Source: Brachionus manjavacas
Taxonomy: Eukaryota; Rotifera; Eurotatoria; Ploima; Brachionidae
Direction of reading: 5' to 3'
Assembly: GCA_019054805.1 (NCBI GenBank)
Contig: JAHQIY010000004.1
Location: forward strand, 5,456,001-5,520,000
Length of the DNA: 64,000 nt
In this document: positions 14,055 to 25,500 of the stretch, one piece after another
Numbering within the stretch: position 1 is the stretch's first letter
How the letters are laid out: each line of letters opens with the position of its first letter
Position numbers and translations under genes: made by a program
Notes under the pieces: model-generated
What the model was told of the DNA's origin: nothing
The model's input: only the letters and a program-made list of their open reading frames with translations
Database searches by the model: none

Positions 14055-14560
14055 GAAGTAGAAATAGATAATGTGATCCTTTTCGGGCGAAGGTATGGTA
14101 AATTGAATTTCAATGTTCTGAATTACTGAACCAACTTTGACGACTTTCTCAATACCTAAGTTCTTTCGTTCATTAAAGGTCATTTGTACTATAGATACCC
14201 ATGGATCGTTTTCCTAAAAAATATGGTAATTCTCCAGTACCATATTTACTAAAAATGGTAAAGTCATAAAATAGAGCTTTCGAAGCAATTTGCAATACAA
14301 AATATTTTTCGATATTTAAATCATGATACCAGGCAAATGAATAACTTGAAAAATAATATCTGTTTCATTTTGAAGTAAATAATTTACCTTTTATATTGTA
14401 ATTTATGTACAAAATTTTGGTATCATCAGCAAACTTCTTATACTTGTTAATCAAAACCATTTGACAGATCATTTATAAATAAAAAATAAAAGAGGCCTTG
14501 AGGCTGACTCTTGTGTAACTGGTTACAATTTGACATTCAGATATTTCCCCAAAATAAGAC
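14055..14560 (-). mobile_element. Decayed non-LTR retrotransposon (LINE) reverse transcriptase
   Basis: On the minus strand, broken frames show the order expected in LINE reverse transcriptases: a 'PQG' segment (SQPQGLFYF, about 14485-14515), a FINDLSNG-like segment, then KKFADDTK at about 14418-14440 carrying the catalytic Asp pair (FADD). Stops and frameshifts separate these blocks. Further along on the same strand, 14055-14340 holds two more coding-like pieces in different frames that may be the next part of the same protein, though they are not clearly recognisable. The element is dead and truncated at both ends. The separate 55-codon piece 14055-14216 could instead be an orphan exon. Confidence 0.5.
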
Positions 14561-15096
14561 TTTATTATCCAAAGCTAAACAAATCAGATATTTAGTCAAC
14601 TGTCAATCTTGAGATCTATGTTCCTTGAGTTTTTTTTTTTAAAAAGTGTGACATCTCGTAAATTTTAAGGGAATACGGCACATTAAATTTTAGGGAATGT
14701 ATTTTTGAAGGAAAAAATTTCTGGTTTTTGTAAAATGAAATTTCAATCTTGAAATTTAATAAAAGATGTAAGATAAAAATTAAAAGTTAAAATCTATATT
14801 TTTTTATTTTGATAAAGTATGTCAACGTTTAAGACTTGAATTTTCAAAAGTGAGATTTTTAGACAGGGTAAATGATTAAAGTGTTTTCTTTGTCATTTTA
14901 AAAGATTAAAATTAAAAATTTATTTTTTTATTAATTGAGTTAAAATATCTAATTTATTAGCAATAAAAACATAAATAAATAAAAAATACAAAAACTGATT
15001 GCACTAAAATTCTTACAATTTGTTTATATACAATGGTATCGAAAGTGGTTGTAAAGCTAAATTACAATCACATTTGGCATTTGTTTAATTGTGTTA

Positions 15097-18000
15097 TTAT
15101 ACACGAATAGGCTTATAGTCATGAAAGCATTTCTTTTTTTTAAATTTTTGAACTAACAACAAAATTATTAAAGTTATCTGAACCATAAATATAAACAACA
15201 AGAATGCTTTGAAATGTAAATGGTTAGATTTCATCAGCACAAAGATTAAAATTACCTGATATAATAATTATAATCGAAGAATAAAAATTCTGTGTCTCTT
15301 TTATGTCCTGAAGGGAATCAATTTTTTTAGTCTGAATGGACTTTTGCACTGATCTGATCCGGGATGAATATTTAATCTCATTTGAAAGCTTAATATTAGC
15401 AAAATTTGACCATTCGCCGTAATTATGATGCTCATCTAATGCTCTAAGTTGAACTGACATTATTTTTGCTTCAATATTCTTAAAGCTTAAGTAAAAATTT
15501 TCAAAATGACCGCTTAAATTAGGTATATCTTTAAATGATGACGCAATTATTTTAACTGGTAACCCTTCAAATAAATTGTTATTGCTTAAAAAATATGAAG
15601 CATTTTTAGAAATTCTTATTTCATATTTAAAACCTTGATTAGAATCAGTAAAAAAATTAGAATAAATTTTTAGTAAAAAAATACATCGTCCAATTTCGTA
15701 ATCATTACCAGGAGCTGTAAATCCCAATTGAACAAATTCATTTCTGAAATCAATATTTAACACTTGAAGATCTTTTATTTTACTCGGTGGTATAAAATCT
15801 AAATCTTCTAAAAGATAAAATTATTTATAAATAAAAATCTAAAAGTAAAAAAAAAGGGCACTTTTATAATTTTTCATTTCAAACGATTCTAGATGAATAA
15901 CTCTGTGAATATTTTGAACAGGCGAACAAAATTCTTTCTGGCTATTATTTTTGCTATAATCAGAATTTATGTTAGACACGTAAACACTAGTACCTATGGT
16001 TTTATAGTGACAAATTTCAGATTCTTTTTCTGTTAATACTTCAACCTTCATTTTTGTACAATAAGAATAAAAATTAAAATAACCCAAAATTAAATCACTT
16101 TTCCAAAATAGATTCCGTTTGTGCTAAATTCAGTAAAATATTTTGAATAGATGCCATCGTCTTTAAATCTGTCAGAATTTAAGCCATTGTCAAAAAGCTG
16201 GATTTTTACAAAATCTCCAGTAGGTCTATAGACGGTTGCGATTACTTTTGCATTAATAATTGGTTTATTTTCTATACTAAGCGCCACATAAATTTTTTGA
16301 GTATATTTTTCATCCAAAACTGACTCTGCCCATCTTGCCTTTGCTTCAACTATTCCTGTTATGTCACTTAATGTATTTCGTTTATACTTATCATCAAAGT
16401 AATAGTATCCAATTTTAGGTCTTTGATATTTTTTATTAATTCCAAAAAAAACCAAAGCACCAATTTTTAGCTTATAGCTTTCATCCCAAGGTGAATTGAT
16501 TTTTATTATCCATTTCCCATGTTTTGGCTTAAAAAATTCACAAACAAGGTCTTCTTGGTCTTTTAAATCCTCAGCTATTGTTTTATTACATTTAAGCGTT
16601 AAACCTGTATCATATTGTGCACCTCTGGGTTCAAATATAGATAAATCTACTTTTTCTTTAATGCCTCGGAAATTAAGCATTATTTTTAAAACAGAATTTT
16701 TTTTTCCAATTGATGAGTCAATGAAGAAATCGATGCTAGATTTTTTTTCTCCAAAATCAAACATCATGCTGGCTATTTCAATATTTTTGTCTAAACTTGC
16801 TTTACAGAAAAAAGAATACTTGAAATAATCGTAAAATTAAAAAATACTTTTGTCACGGTTGGAAATAGCGCTTAATGAACTCCAAATATCAACCAGGTCT
16901 TGATGGATTTTAAAAATCAACCCGTTTGTCAATTTAACCAAGTTTTCCAATTTTTCGTCTTTATTTGAACCATATTTGATCACATCAATTATGATTCCAT
17001 TTTTTTTGGTCTATAATTTTAGTAAAAAAAGAAAAGTTAATTTTTCAATTTAATTGCTTTTATTTGAAATTTTAGTATTTGAATTTATAAAAAGGTCAAT
17101 TAAAAAGAATAAAAAATATTGTCATTTTTTTAATTTCAATTTTAGCATTAAGAGTGTGTAGAATAAAAAATTCTTTATAAGTTAAGTTCGATTTGCTTAA
17201 ATGAGTAACCGTTTCCAAAATTTTTGAAAATTTAAAAACAGACTGATAATAACTTTTAAAAAAGTTAATTTTCAAAAAAGTAAATTATTTTAATAAAATT
17301 TATGGAACCATTAAAAATAACCAAATTTTGCCAAAATTTATTTGTTTTAAGGCTAAAAATCTCAAGCAACTTGAAAAAAAATTAGCACCTATTCAAGCAA
17401 TATATATCGAAAGATTCCACAATCCCTAGATGCCACAATCATCAGAATGCATAAGATACAATATGTTACTATAGAGCTTAATCTCTTAATTGAAGTTATT
17501 TTTTGAAAATTGAAATCCTTCTTTTTAAAAAATATCCCAATGTGAAAAAAAGTAAAAAACTTGCTATGGTGAATTCTTTCAAAGAAAAAATTAATATTTT
17601 ATGACAAATTTACTGTAGAAAATTAAAACATTTAATCAACAAAATAATTAAACAAAGCAGATTAAAATTAATTTTGTCCAATTTAAACCAATTTATATTT
17701 TATTTTCTTAGTGCTAAATAAGAAAATGCAAAAAAATTGACCTTCCTTTATTCTATTTATAATAGGGAGTTAAAACTCTTTATTTAAAAATTTAAGTTAA
17801 AATTTAAAATAAGGCTCTGAATTCTAGTGGGAAAATAATTCAATAAATATAATAAAATGTGATTTTGAAAAAAAAAAAACAGCTTTTATAAATAAAAATA
17901 ACTTTTTTAATTTTTGAAGAAAAGAATATTAAGCCCTCAAACAAATGCAAAAAAAAATTACTAAACGAAATTTAACTTCAGTTTACTAATTTGCACGAAT

Positions 18001-20175
18001 AAATTTTAATAAAATAACATTTTGATCAAAAATTTACATAAAAAAGTCAACGGATCTCGATTCACGAATCTTGGTTTAAAATCTTCTATCATAAATTCAC
18101 GAACCTTTAAAGGACCTGGAAACAGAAAAAGAAATGTAGTCTGCTAATATTTTATTATTCAATACGAATAAAATTGTTTAGATCAAAATTGTTATTATTC
18201 TCTTTAAAAATCTTAATTTATTTTCAGTAATTTTTATGATTTTTAACCTTTTTTTATTATTTTTTTTGTTAACAAAATTAATTTGGACAAAATGACTCTT
18301 CAAGAATTCTACGATAACTGAAGTACCCAATACATTATACTTTACTTGGCTAAATATTTTTATCCTTAATTAAAAATAAAAAACCTAGAAATAATTTTTA
18401 CTTCATTAAAAATGTTGTTTATATTCGGATGATAAGGATCCGACAAGGAATTCGTAATCAAAACTATTCTTCCTCCTGAAGGAAGAATCTGATTATTCTG
18501 ATTTATTTCCAATAATGACAATGATAATGAGATCCCTTTAGAAAATTAATTTAAATTAGTTAAAATTTCCTCTTATTTTTTCAATATACCATTCCATATG
18601 TTACTGTTTGAACCATTTTCTTTTTTTGGTACAATAGTATCATAAAAATCACTTTTATGTTTTAAATTTTTAGCTGGCATCAGTTTTGAAATTATTTTTG
18701 CAGTTCTATCAAAATGTACAACTCCAATTACCATTTCATCATTTATCATTAATCTTGCATAATCAATTAAAGCCTTAAAAAAATTTATGAAAATTTAAGC
18801 TAAAATTAAACAAAAAACTTAGAAGAAAATCAAATGGGAAATTTTAAGTTCTCGTAAAAAATTTACAAAAAACTACATACATTTTTCAAATTTTTAAAAT
18901 CTAGCTCGTGCATATAATGAATTGATTTATCAATTAGAAGAACTATTTTTTTCATTCTACTTTTTACCACATGAAATTTTGGCTCCGTAGACAAGATGTT
19001 ACTTTTGGGCATATTTTTAAAATCTTTGAAATCCGGATGATTCCTTAGAACCTTAGAAATTTAAAAATAAAAGATGAAAAACTGGTTTTGAGCAAAAAAG
19101 TTACTTCCCAGATGCTTTGACCATTGCATAAATTATTGTGTAGTGTTGGTGCTATACGATTGTGTACTGATTCATCAGTTTCATTGTCACAAAATTCATT
19201 CATCTGAGAAAAAATTCAGTATTTCAAAGGAAAAAAAATTAAAAAAGAATTTTTACTTTTATTAGTGATGGTGGTATTAACATTGATCTCGAGTTGGTTT
19301 CTTCTTCGAAAATGCACTCTGAAGATGGTAAACCACTTGGTAAAAAGTCTTTACAATTGCTGCCAGAACTTTTATCCCTAATTTTTCCTATTATATCCGC
19401 ATTGCATCTAGTCGGCTCTATTTCACCGTATTCATTTAAATAAAACTCATTATTAATTTTTCCATTTTGAAAAGGATACTCGGGATGAATCCCGTACCGA
19501 AATTGAGACCAAAGATTAACAATGAACTAAATTCATTAAAGCAAAATATTTAATTAATATTTTAGAATAAGGAGAAATTACATTTGTGACAGACCCAAAA
19601 AGTGCATTCGAACGATCCATGTCCAAAAAAAATTTTGATGGAAAAATAATGTTGTCGCCTGTTTCTCCGCATTTTGACGCGTAATTTACCACAAATGGAA
19701 TTTCATTAGTGGAATAGTCCCAATTTTCTATTAAAATGTCTGAATTTTCATAAGACTCCCAGGTCGAGTTTTTTATTCTTGAATCGGAAGATTTTACAAT
19801 AGAATCATCATAATAGACTTCTGTAGTCCATGAATTCGGAATGAGTATAATAATGTCTTTGAAAAAGACTCTTTTTCTTGGTAAATAAACAAAAAATTAG
19901 GGAAAAATTAAAAATATACCAATTTACTTTGTAATACTAAATAAAAAATTTGATGCTTGAGTAAACTCTCTTTTTAAATTATCTAATAATTGGATGTCTT
20001 CTTCCACCTGCTCCTCTATACCAATCACAATGTTTTCATATCCGTTTTCACGGGTTTGAATCCGACTGGTGATAGATGCGGAACAATCTTCACCAAAAAG
20101 TGCAAAAAATGACGTAATCGTCAATAAATAAGAAAATTTTTGAATTTGCTTTTTTGTCAAAATTTTATAAAGCAT
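15097..20175 (-). CDS. CLCA-family protein (calcium-activated chloride channel regulator), catalytically degenerate
   Basis: Thirteen exons: 20175-19928, 19876-19582, 19526-19257, 19203-19105, 19051-18881, 18773-18590, 18535-18402, 17010-16848, 16799-16099, 16045-15862, 15807-15685, 15633-15256, 15206-15097. They sum to 3060 nt (1019 residues); family members are usually 900-950. In order: signal peptide (about 1-30); CLCA N-terminal domain (ENGYENIVIGI; RVFFKDIIILIPNSW); VWA domain (about 338-500, with GVVHFDRTAKI); beta-rich domain (KNDGIYSRYF-like at KDDGIYSKYF); FN3-like domain (IPPSKIKDLQ, TAPGNDYEIGR); C-terminal membrane segment (about 977-1002) with a basic cytoplasmic tail. Known CLCA proteins are secreted or surface self-cleaving metallohydrolases that modulate chloride channels. 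Here the HEXXH site reads NLWSQ (185-189) and the VWA MIDAS is degraded, so neither activity is expected. The 1.39-kb intron at 17011-18401 is empty. Confidence 0.88.
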
Positions 20176-22517
20176 TTGAAAATTTAGTTCAATCGAAATT
20201 ATTCAAAAAATTTATACTTTAAACAAACAATTTTTTTACCTTTGATTGACTAATTATTAAACATATCATTTTTTAAATCTAAAATTGTCTTTTTTCTAAG
20301 TCCATAAAAAAACATTATTTGTTTTTTAGTTTTATTGATTTTTTACTTTTAAAAACAAAAATACTTTCGGTTTTAAATGAAATTTAATTTTTTTTCTTCG
20401 AATTAAATATCATTCAACCTAATATGAAATGAAGCTCTATTAAATCAATTACCTTGTTCTGATATTAATATTTTCAAATTAAGCACACATAACACATTTA
20501 TATCTGAAAACAAATTCGAAACCTTATTTAAATAAAAATTGAAAATTTGATAATTTAAAAACCATTCAGGTAACATTAAAAATTCATCCAGTCCTGTTTA
20601 ATGAAACTTGAGAAGTTTAGCACTGATTCTATTTTAAGAATATTAACTGTTTAATATTTTTAAAAGGCTCTAATTCGAATTTCATTTAAAAAATTCAAAG
20701 CCTCACAATATCAGACTATAAAAATTAAAATTGAAATAAAATTTACATGATTAAAAATTTAAATCCATTAATATTATCTTCAGAAAAAAACTATTCAAAT
20801 TTTGCACGTGATTTAATTAACAATAAAAAAATGATTCCCTTTAAATATGGTTCACAATTATTTGTGATCAAATATTTTGATTTAACCATAAATTTAAAGG
20901 TAAAGCTTTTCTTTTTCGAAACCAGCTCTTTGACTGAATATCTTAATTTACAAATTTTTTTGAATTTTTTTCTAAATAGATAAAATATTTCGAAATTTTT
21001 TCTACACTTGATATCAAAATGATAAAATAAATTCCAAATGTTTTTAACAACTTAATTGCTCAAATTTCAATATTGAAAATAAAAAAAAATCATTGTCTAT
21101 TTAAAAATACAAAAATAGAGGCATGTCATCAAAATTAGACTAAGTATATCGGGTTTCAGAATCTAAAAAAATCAAACGACCGAGATTTTTATTATAATTG
21201 TTTCCAAATTAGGCAGAAAAGTGACTAGTGAATTTAAATTGTGATTTACTATTTATAAATTTTACATAACTTATTTTTGGGTAACCATAAAACACTATCG
21301 TATTTGAAATAAAAATTATTTTAAACTACTATTAATGTTGTCAACTATAACTTCTGAAAAAAAATTAGATTAATTAAAAATTTTCTTCCTAATTTTATAA
21401 TTTCTAAAATCTCAAATTCAAAAAAAATTTCGTAACTAAGGTTTAAAAAAATTAATTATATTTTTTTCAAAAGATATGATCACAAAATTCCATCAGTCCC
21501 TAATCTATATAACAATAGACGAGCATTATGAAGATAAAGCAATTTTTTTAATTTCGAATAATATTAAACCATTTGTGTCTTATTGATTTTTAAATAATAT
21601 TTTTAATTTTCCCAAAGTTTACTCCGAATATTAATCAATTTGACAATTTATTTCTCTAAAGTGAATATACCTAGGAGAAAAAAAATGTTAAAATTTATTT
21701 TATAAAAATCGAAATTCATTCGCGTTTTTCGACTTGAAATTTTTTCAAGATAATCATAGTAGTTAAGAAAAACAAAAATATTTAAGTCTTTACCTAAATA
21801 GAAATTTAGCTAAGTTTTCCAAAATATTTTAACTAGAATCTAGGTAAAAGAGAAAAAAAGACAATTGTTCACCAAAATATATATTTACTTAATTAAAGAT
21901 AAATCATTTCATTAAATTTTTTTTCAAAAGTTGAATAAATCTTTAACCATAATCTTCTCGCGAGCAAAAAAATGGTAAATAAACGGTAGGACACCAAAAA
22001 TTGCTATCTAATCCAATGTAGCAATTTAATATTTTCTCAACTAATTATTTTAGGTAAACAAAGATAAATATTTTAAAATTATGGAATACTATTAAGACAA
22101 AGCTTGTTTAAAATCGTGATTCATTTATGATTTTAAAAATGCTTTTACAACTCTTTTTATCAGTGAAAAAAAGTGAAAAAATTTTAATTAACTTACCATT
22201 TTTATAATTTAATTTTTTTTAGATAAAATTGAAAAATTTCAGGTGTCATTCAAATATGCTGCAAAATGAAAAACAAATTGAGTTTCATTTTTTTTCCCAA
22301 AGCTCGTTAAAAAGTACTCGAGTTTATTGGTAGTTTTGTTCATAGGCTGATATTGTTTTTACTAAAAATATAAAAACAATGAATCACTTTTATGATTTAG
22401 AAATGACAGTTTTTTTGAAAAACCTTTACGTAAGGATTTATCCAAGTTTTTAGTAAATATTTTATGTTTCATAAATTTAAGATCATTTAAAAAAAATTAA
22501 AATAATTTGCTCAAAAT
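20176..22517. other. Intergenic region between CLCA and DDX31
   Basis: About 2.3 kb of AT-rich DNA that should hold the CLCA promoter and the end of the DDX31 transcript. I see no exon, RNA gene or bounded repeat. The small frame at 20747-20983 is low complexity. Confidence 0.5.
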
Positions 22518-22523
22518 TTTATT
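22518..22523 (-). terminator. Polyadenylation signal of DDX31
   Basis: AATAAA on the minus strand begins one base after the DDX31 stop codon (TAA at 22527-22525), implying a very short 3' untranslated region. Confidence 0.45.
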
Positions 22524-22524
22524 T

Positions 22525-25500
22525 TTAATCAAATATATCCATATTTTTTTTTATTATTTTTGGTTTTTTCCCACTAGAGTCACTGAAGTTTTCATGAGCA
22601 TTCGTCATCATCGAAGATCTCGGCCGCTTGATCGGTGCCTTGTCCAGACCAGATGAAAATTCTGATATTTGCTTATGGTTTTTAAGCAACCCACTTGACA
22701 AAAAAATAATTAAAATTCCTCTAAACATAAAGAAAGAAACTAACCTTAGATCTAAAGTGGCTTGTTGACTCTTAAGTTTGTTTTTTTTTGCTACGTTGCC
22801 ATATTCTTTGTGAGCGTTGGACAAACGCTTCATATCTCTGGCGTGTTTTGAAGCCAATCTATCGCCGCCTTCTTTTCGAATTCTATTGAAATTGTTCGCC
22901 TCTCTTTGCACAATCTCTTTAGGGGCTTCACGTAGGCCAAAACTTTTAGCTACATGACCAAGATGTAAATTTTTAATGTGAAAAATTTTCTTCATTTCAA
23001 GAGAATACGTCGAGTACGAACGTATAAAAGAGATATAGGCTTTTCTGGCTAGTGTTTGCATCTCACTCACCTTTTCGACATATTCTTCCATATAAAACTG
23101 CATCGAATTAGCGCATTCTTCGACACTTTTGGGGTAGATCAGTCTGTCCGAATTAACTTGCCTGGGATAAAAATTTGATTCTTCCATCAGACATTCCATT
23201 ATTGAATCAAGTTTAATTTCGTGCATTGTTATTCCTAATTTGTTTAGTTCTTTTAGGTATTCTACTTCACAAGGCTCTACATAAATAAGACCACTGCCTT
23301 TATGACCAACTCTTGCTGTACGACCAACTCTGTGAACATAATCCACGCTACTTCCTGGTGTATTATACTGAATTATCCAGTCTATATTCGGCATATCTAA
23401 ACCTCTAGCTGCAACATCCTTCAAGAATAAGTTTTCATCAGTTAAAAAAAAACAAATTTAAATTTAAATTTATTTTGTCAAAATTCAATACAAAATGATA
23501 AAAAGAACAAAAAAATTAAAAAAGATTGAATTACTTTTTTTCTAAATGTTTAAAATTAGTTGTGTAAATGCAACATAATTCAACATTCAAAAGTGCATCA
23601 AATTTAGGATCTGCTAAATTTGAATACATTGTTCTGTTATTTCATACTGAACTTCACAAAAACCATTTAAATTCGTATAAATTATAAGCTAATTCGAATT
23701 TTTTTTTAGTTGAATATTATTAGTTTCTTTAAATATTTGCCTAAGACTTACTAAACAATATTTTGCATTCAATTCTGTATTCAAAAATAAAAGATCCAAA
23801 CCGTGAATTTTGGCTATAAATAAGATTATTTTAAAAAAGAGATTAACAAATATTTTTTGATACTTGATCGTGTTTGACCAGGTTATGCATTAACTTGGAA
23901 AACTAAAAAGCTGCATGGTAAAGTTTATAAATTTTAAGGGATTAATATAAAAATAATTATGGATTGTTATTATTTTAACGAATTTTACTTGAAAAAAATT
24001 CAAATTGAAAAAATCTTATTTTGATGGTCTACATTGTTTGAATTAAAACAAAAATATTAAAAAACAAATTAATGTTTGTTTTAATTAAAAATAATCAAAA
24101 TTTTTTGACATTTAATAAAAGTTTAATAAATTTTTAGCTTAAAGTTATCAAAAATTCAGATTATAATGAATTGATTTGTTACTTAGAAATAAAATTCAGA
24201 ATCATCCCTATGAGAAAATTCCCATTGATACCTTTTAATAAAATCTCTGAGAATTATTCAATAATTTTGTCTTAATTCCTGGGAAAACGGTTAAATTACT
24301 CGAATTTTATAATTTAGACTAAGTTAATTTAATGATTTAAGGTTTTTTGAAGTTCAGTACGAAAGAACAAAGTGTAAAAAAATTGAATAACTTTTTTTCT
24401 AAGAGCTTAAAATTAGTTCTGTGAATGCAGCATGGTACAACATTCAAAGTTGATTTAACTGCAAAAGTCTGCTAACAATGTGCGAAATCTCTGAAAAAAT
24501 CTTGAAATTTAATTTCGGCTCAACTCTGCAAATTTATCAGATCCTGATAACTGATACAACTTTGAATGTTGAACTATGTTGCATTTACAGAACTTATTTT
24601 AAGCTTTTAGAAAAAAAGTTTTTCAATTTTTTTAGTTTATTTTCTGTTCTTTTTATCGTTTGTACTTAATTTCACAAAACAATGATCTGAATTAATTAGA
24701 ATTTTAAATTTTTTTTTATTTCTCATCAATATCAAACTCTAAGAATGATGCCTAATTTTTCTATTACAATTATTTGTGGAAAATTGTCAATTTATTTTTA
24801 AAAATTTATTTAAAGATTTTGTAAAACGCCAAAGCAAAAAAATAATTTTGATACTTTATAATTTTTTTTGAATAATTTAATCAACTATTTTAAAATAAAA
24901 GCACTAAAATTTTCGAACTAAAAAGTTTCTAATTTCAAACATTCAATTCAAAGATAATAATAAAACATTTTATTTGAATTGCTAATTCAATTTTATTTTG
25001 TAATTCTAAATTTACAGATAAAGTTCTAATTATTATTATTATTTGTCTTTTACTTTGAAAATTTTGCCTTTCTGAGCAGTTAAGGTTGTGGTCATATGAA
25101 ATTTTATCAGACCGAAAAGCAAATTTTTCTAACAAGTCAAAGTCTTGATTTTTGACTTTTGAACAATTTCTTTTTATTCATATAAACGCTTATTCGGGTG
25201 ATGTTGAATAAGTATAAAAAAATAAATAGATTATTCAATTTAACATTTTAATTTTAAATAAATAATAATAATCTCTAGCGTAGTTTCTAATCAGTTATCA
25301 AATGGCAAGAACACTTCTTAAAAAACTGATCCTAAAACAAAAAATCGAAAAAAATCCTACTTCTAATTGAAAAGATTTTTTCAAAAATAATTATTATTTA
25401 ATTAGCATTCTATCTTATAATTTCAAAAATCTACAAAAATGAGAAGACATACTTTTTCTAAAATTCAATAAAAAATATTTTTAAATTATTACCGTGCAGA

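Noticed and set aside
16090..19257. CLCA as a pseudogene because frames change repeatedly
   Set aside because: Each frame change coincides with GT and AG signals, and the exon lengths sum to a single open frame of 1019 codons. The active-site losses are substitutions, not breaks.
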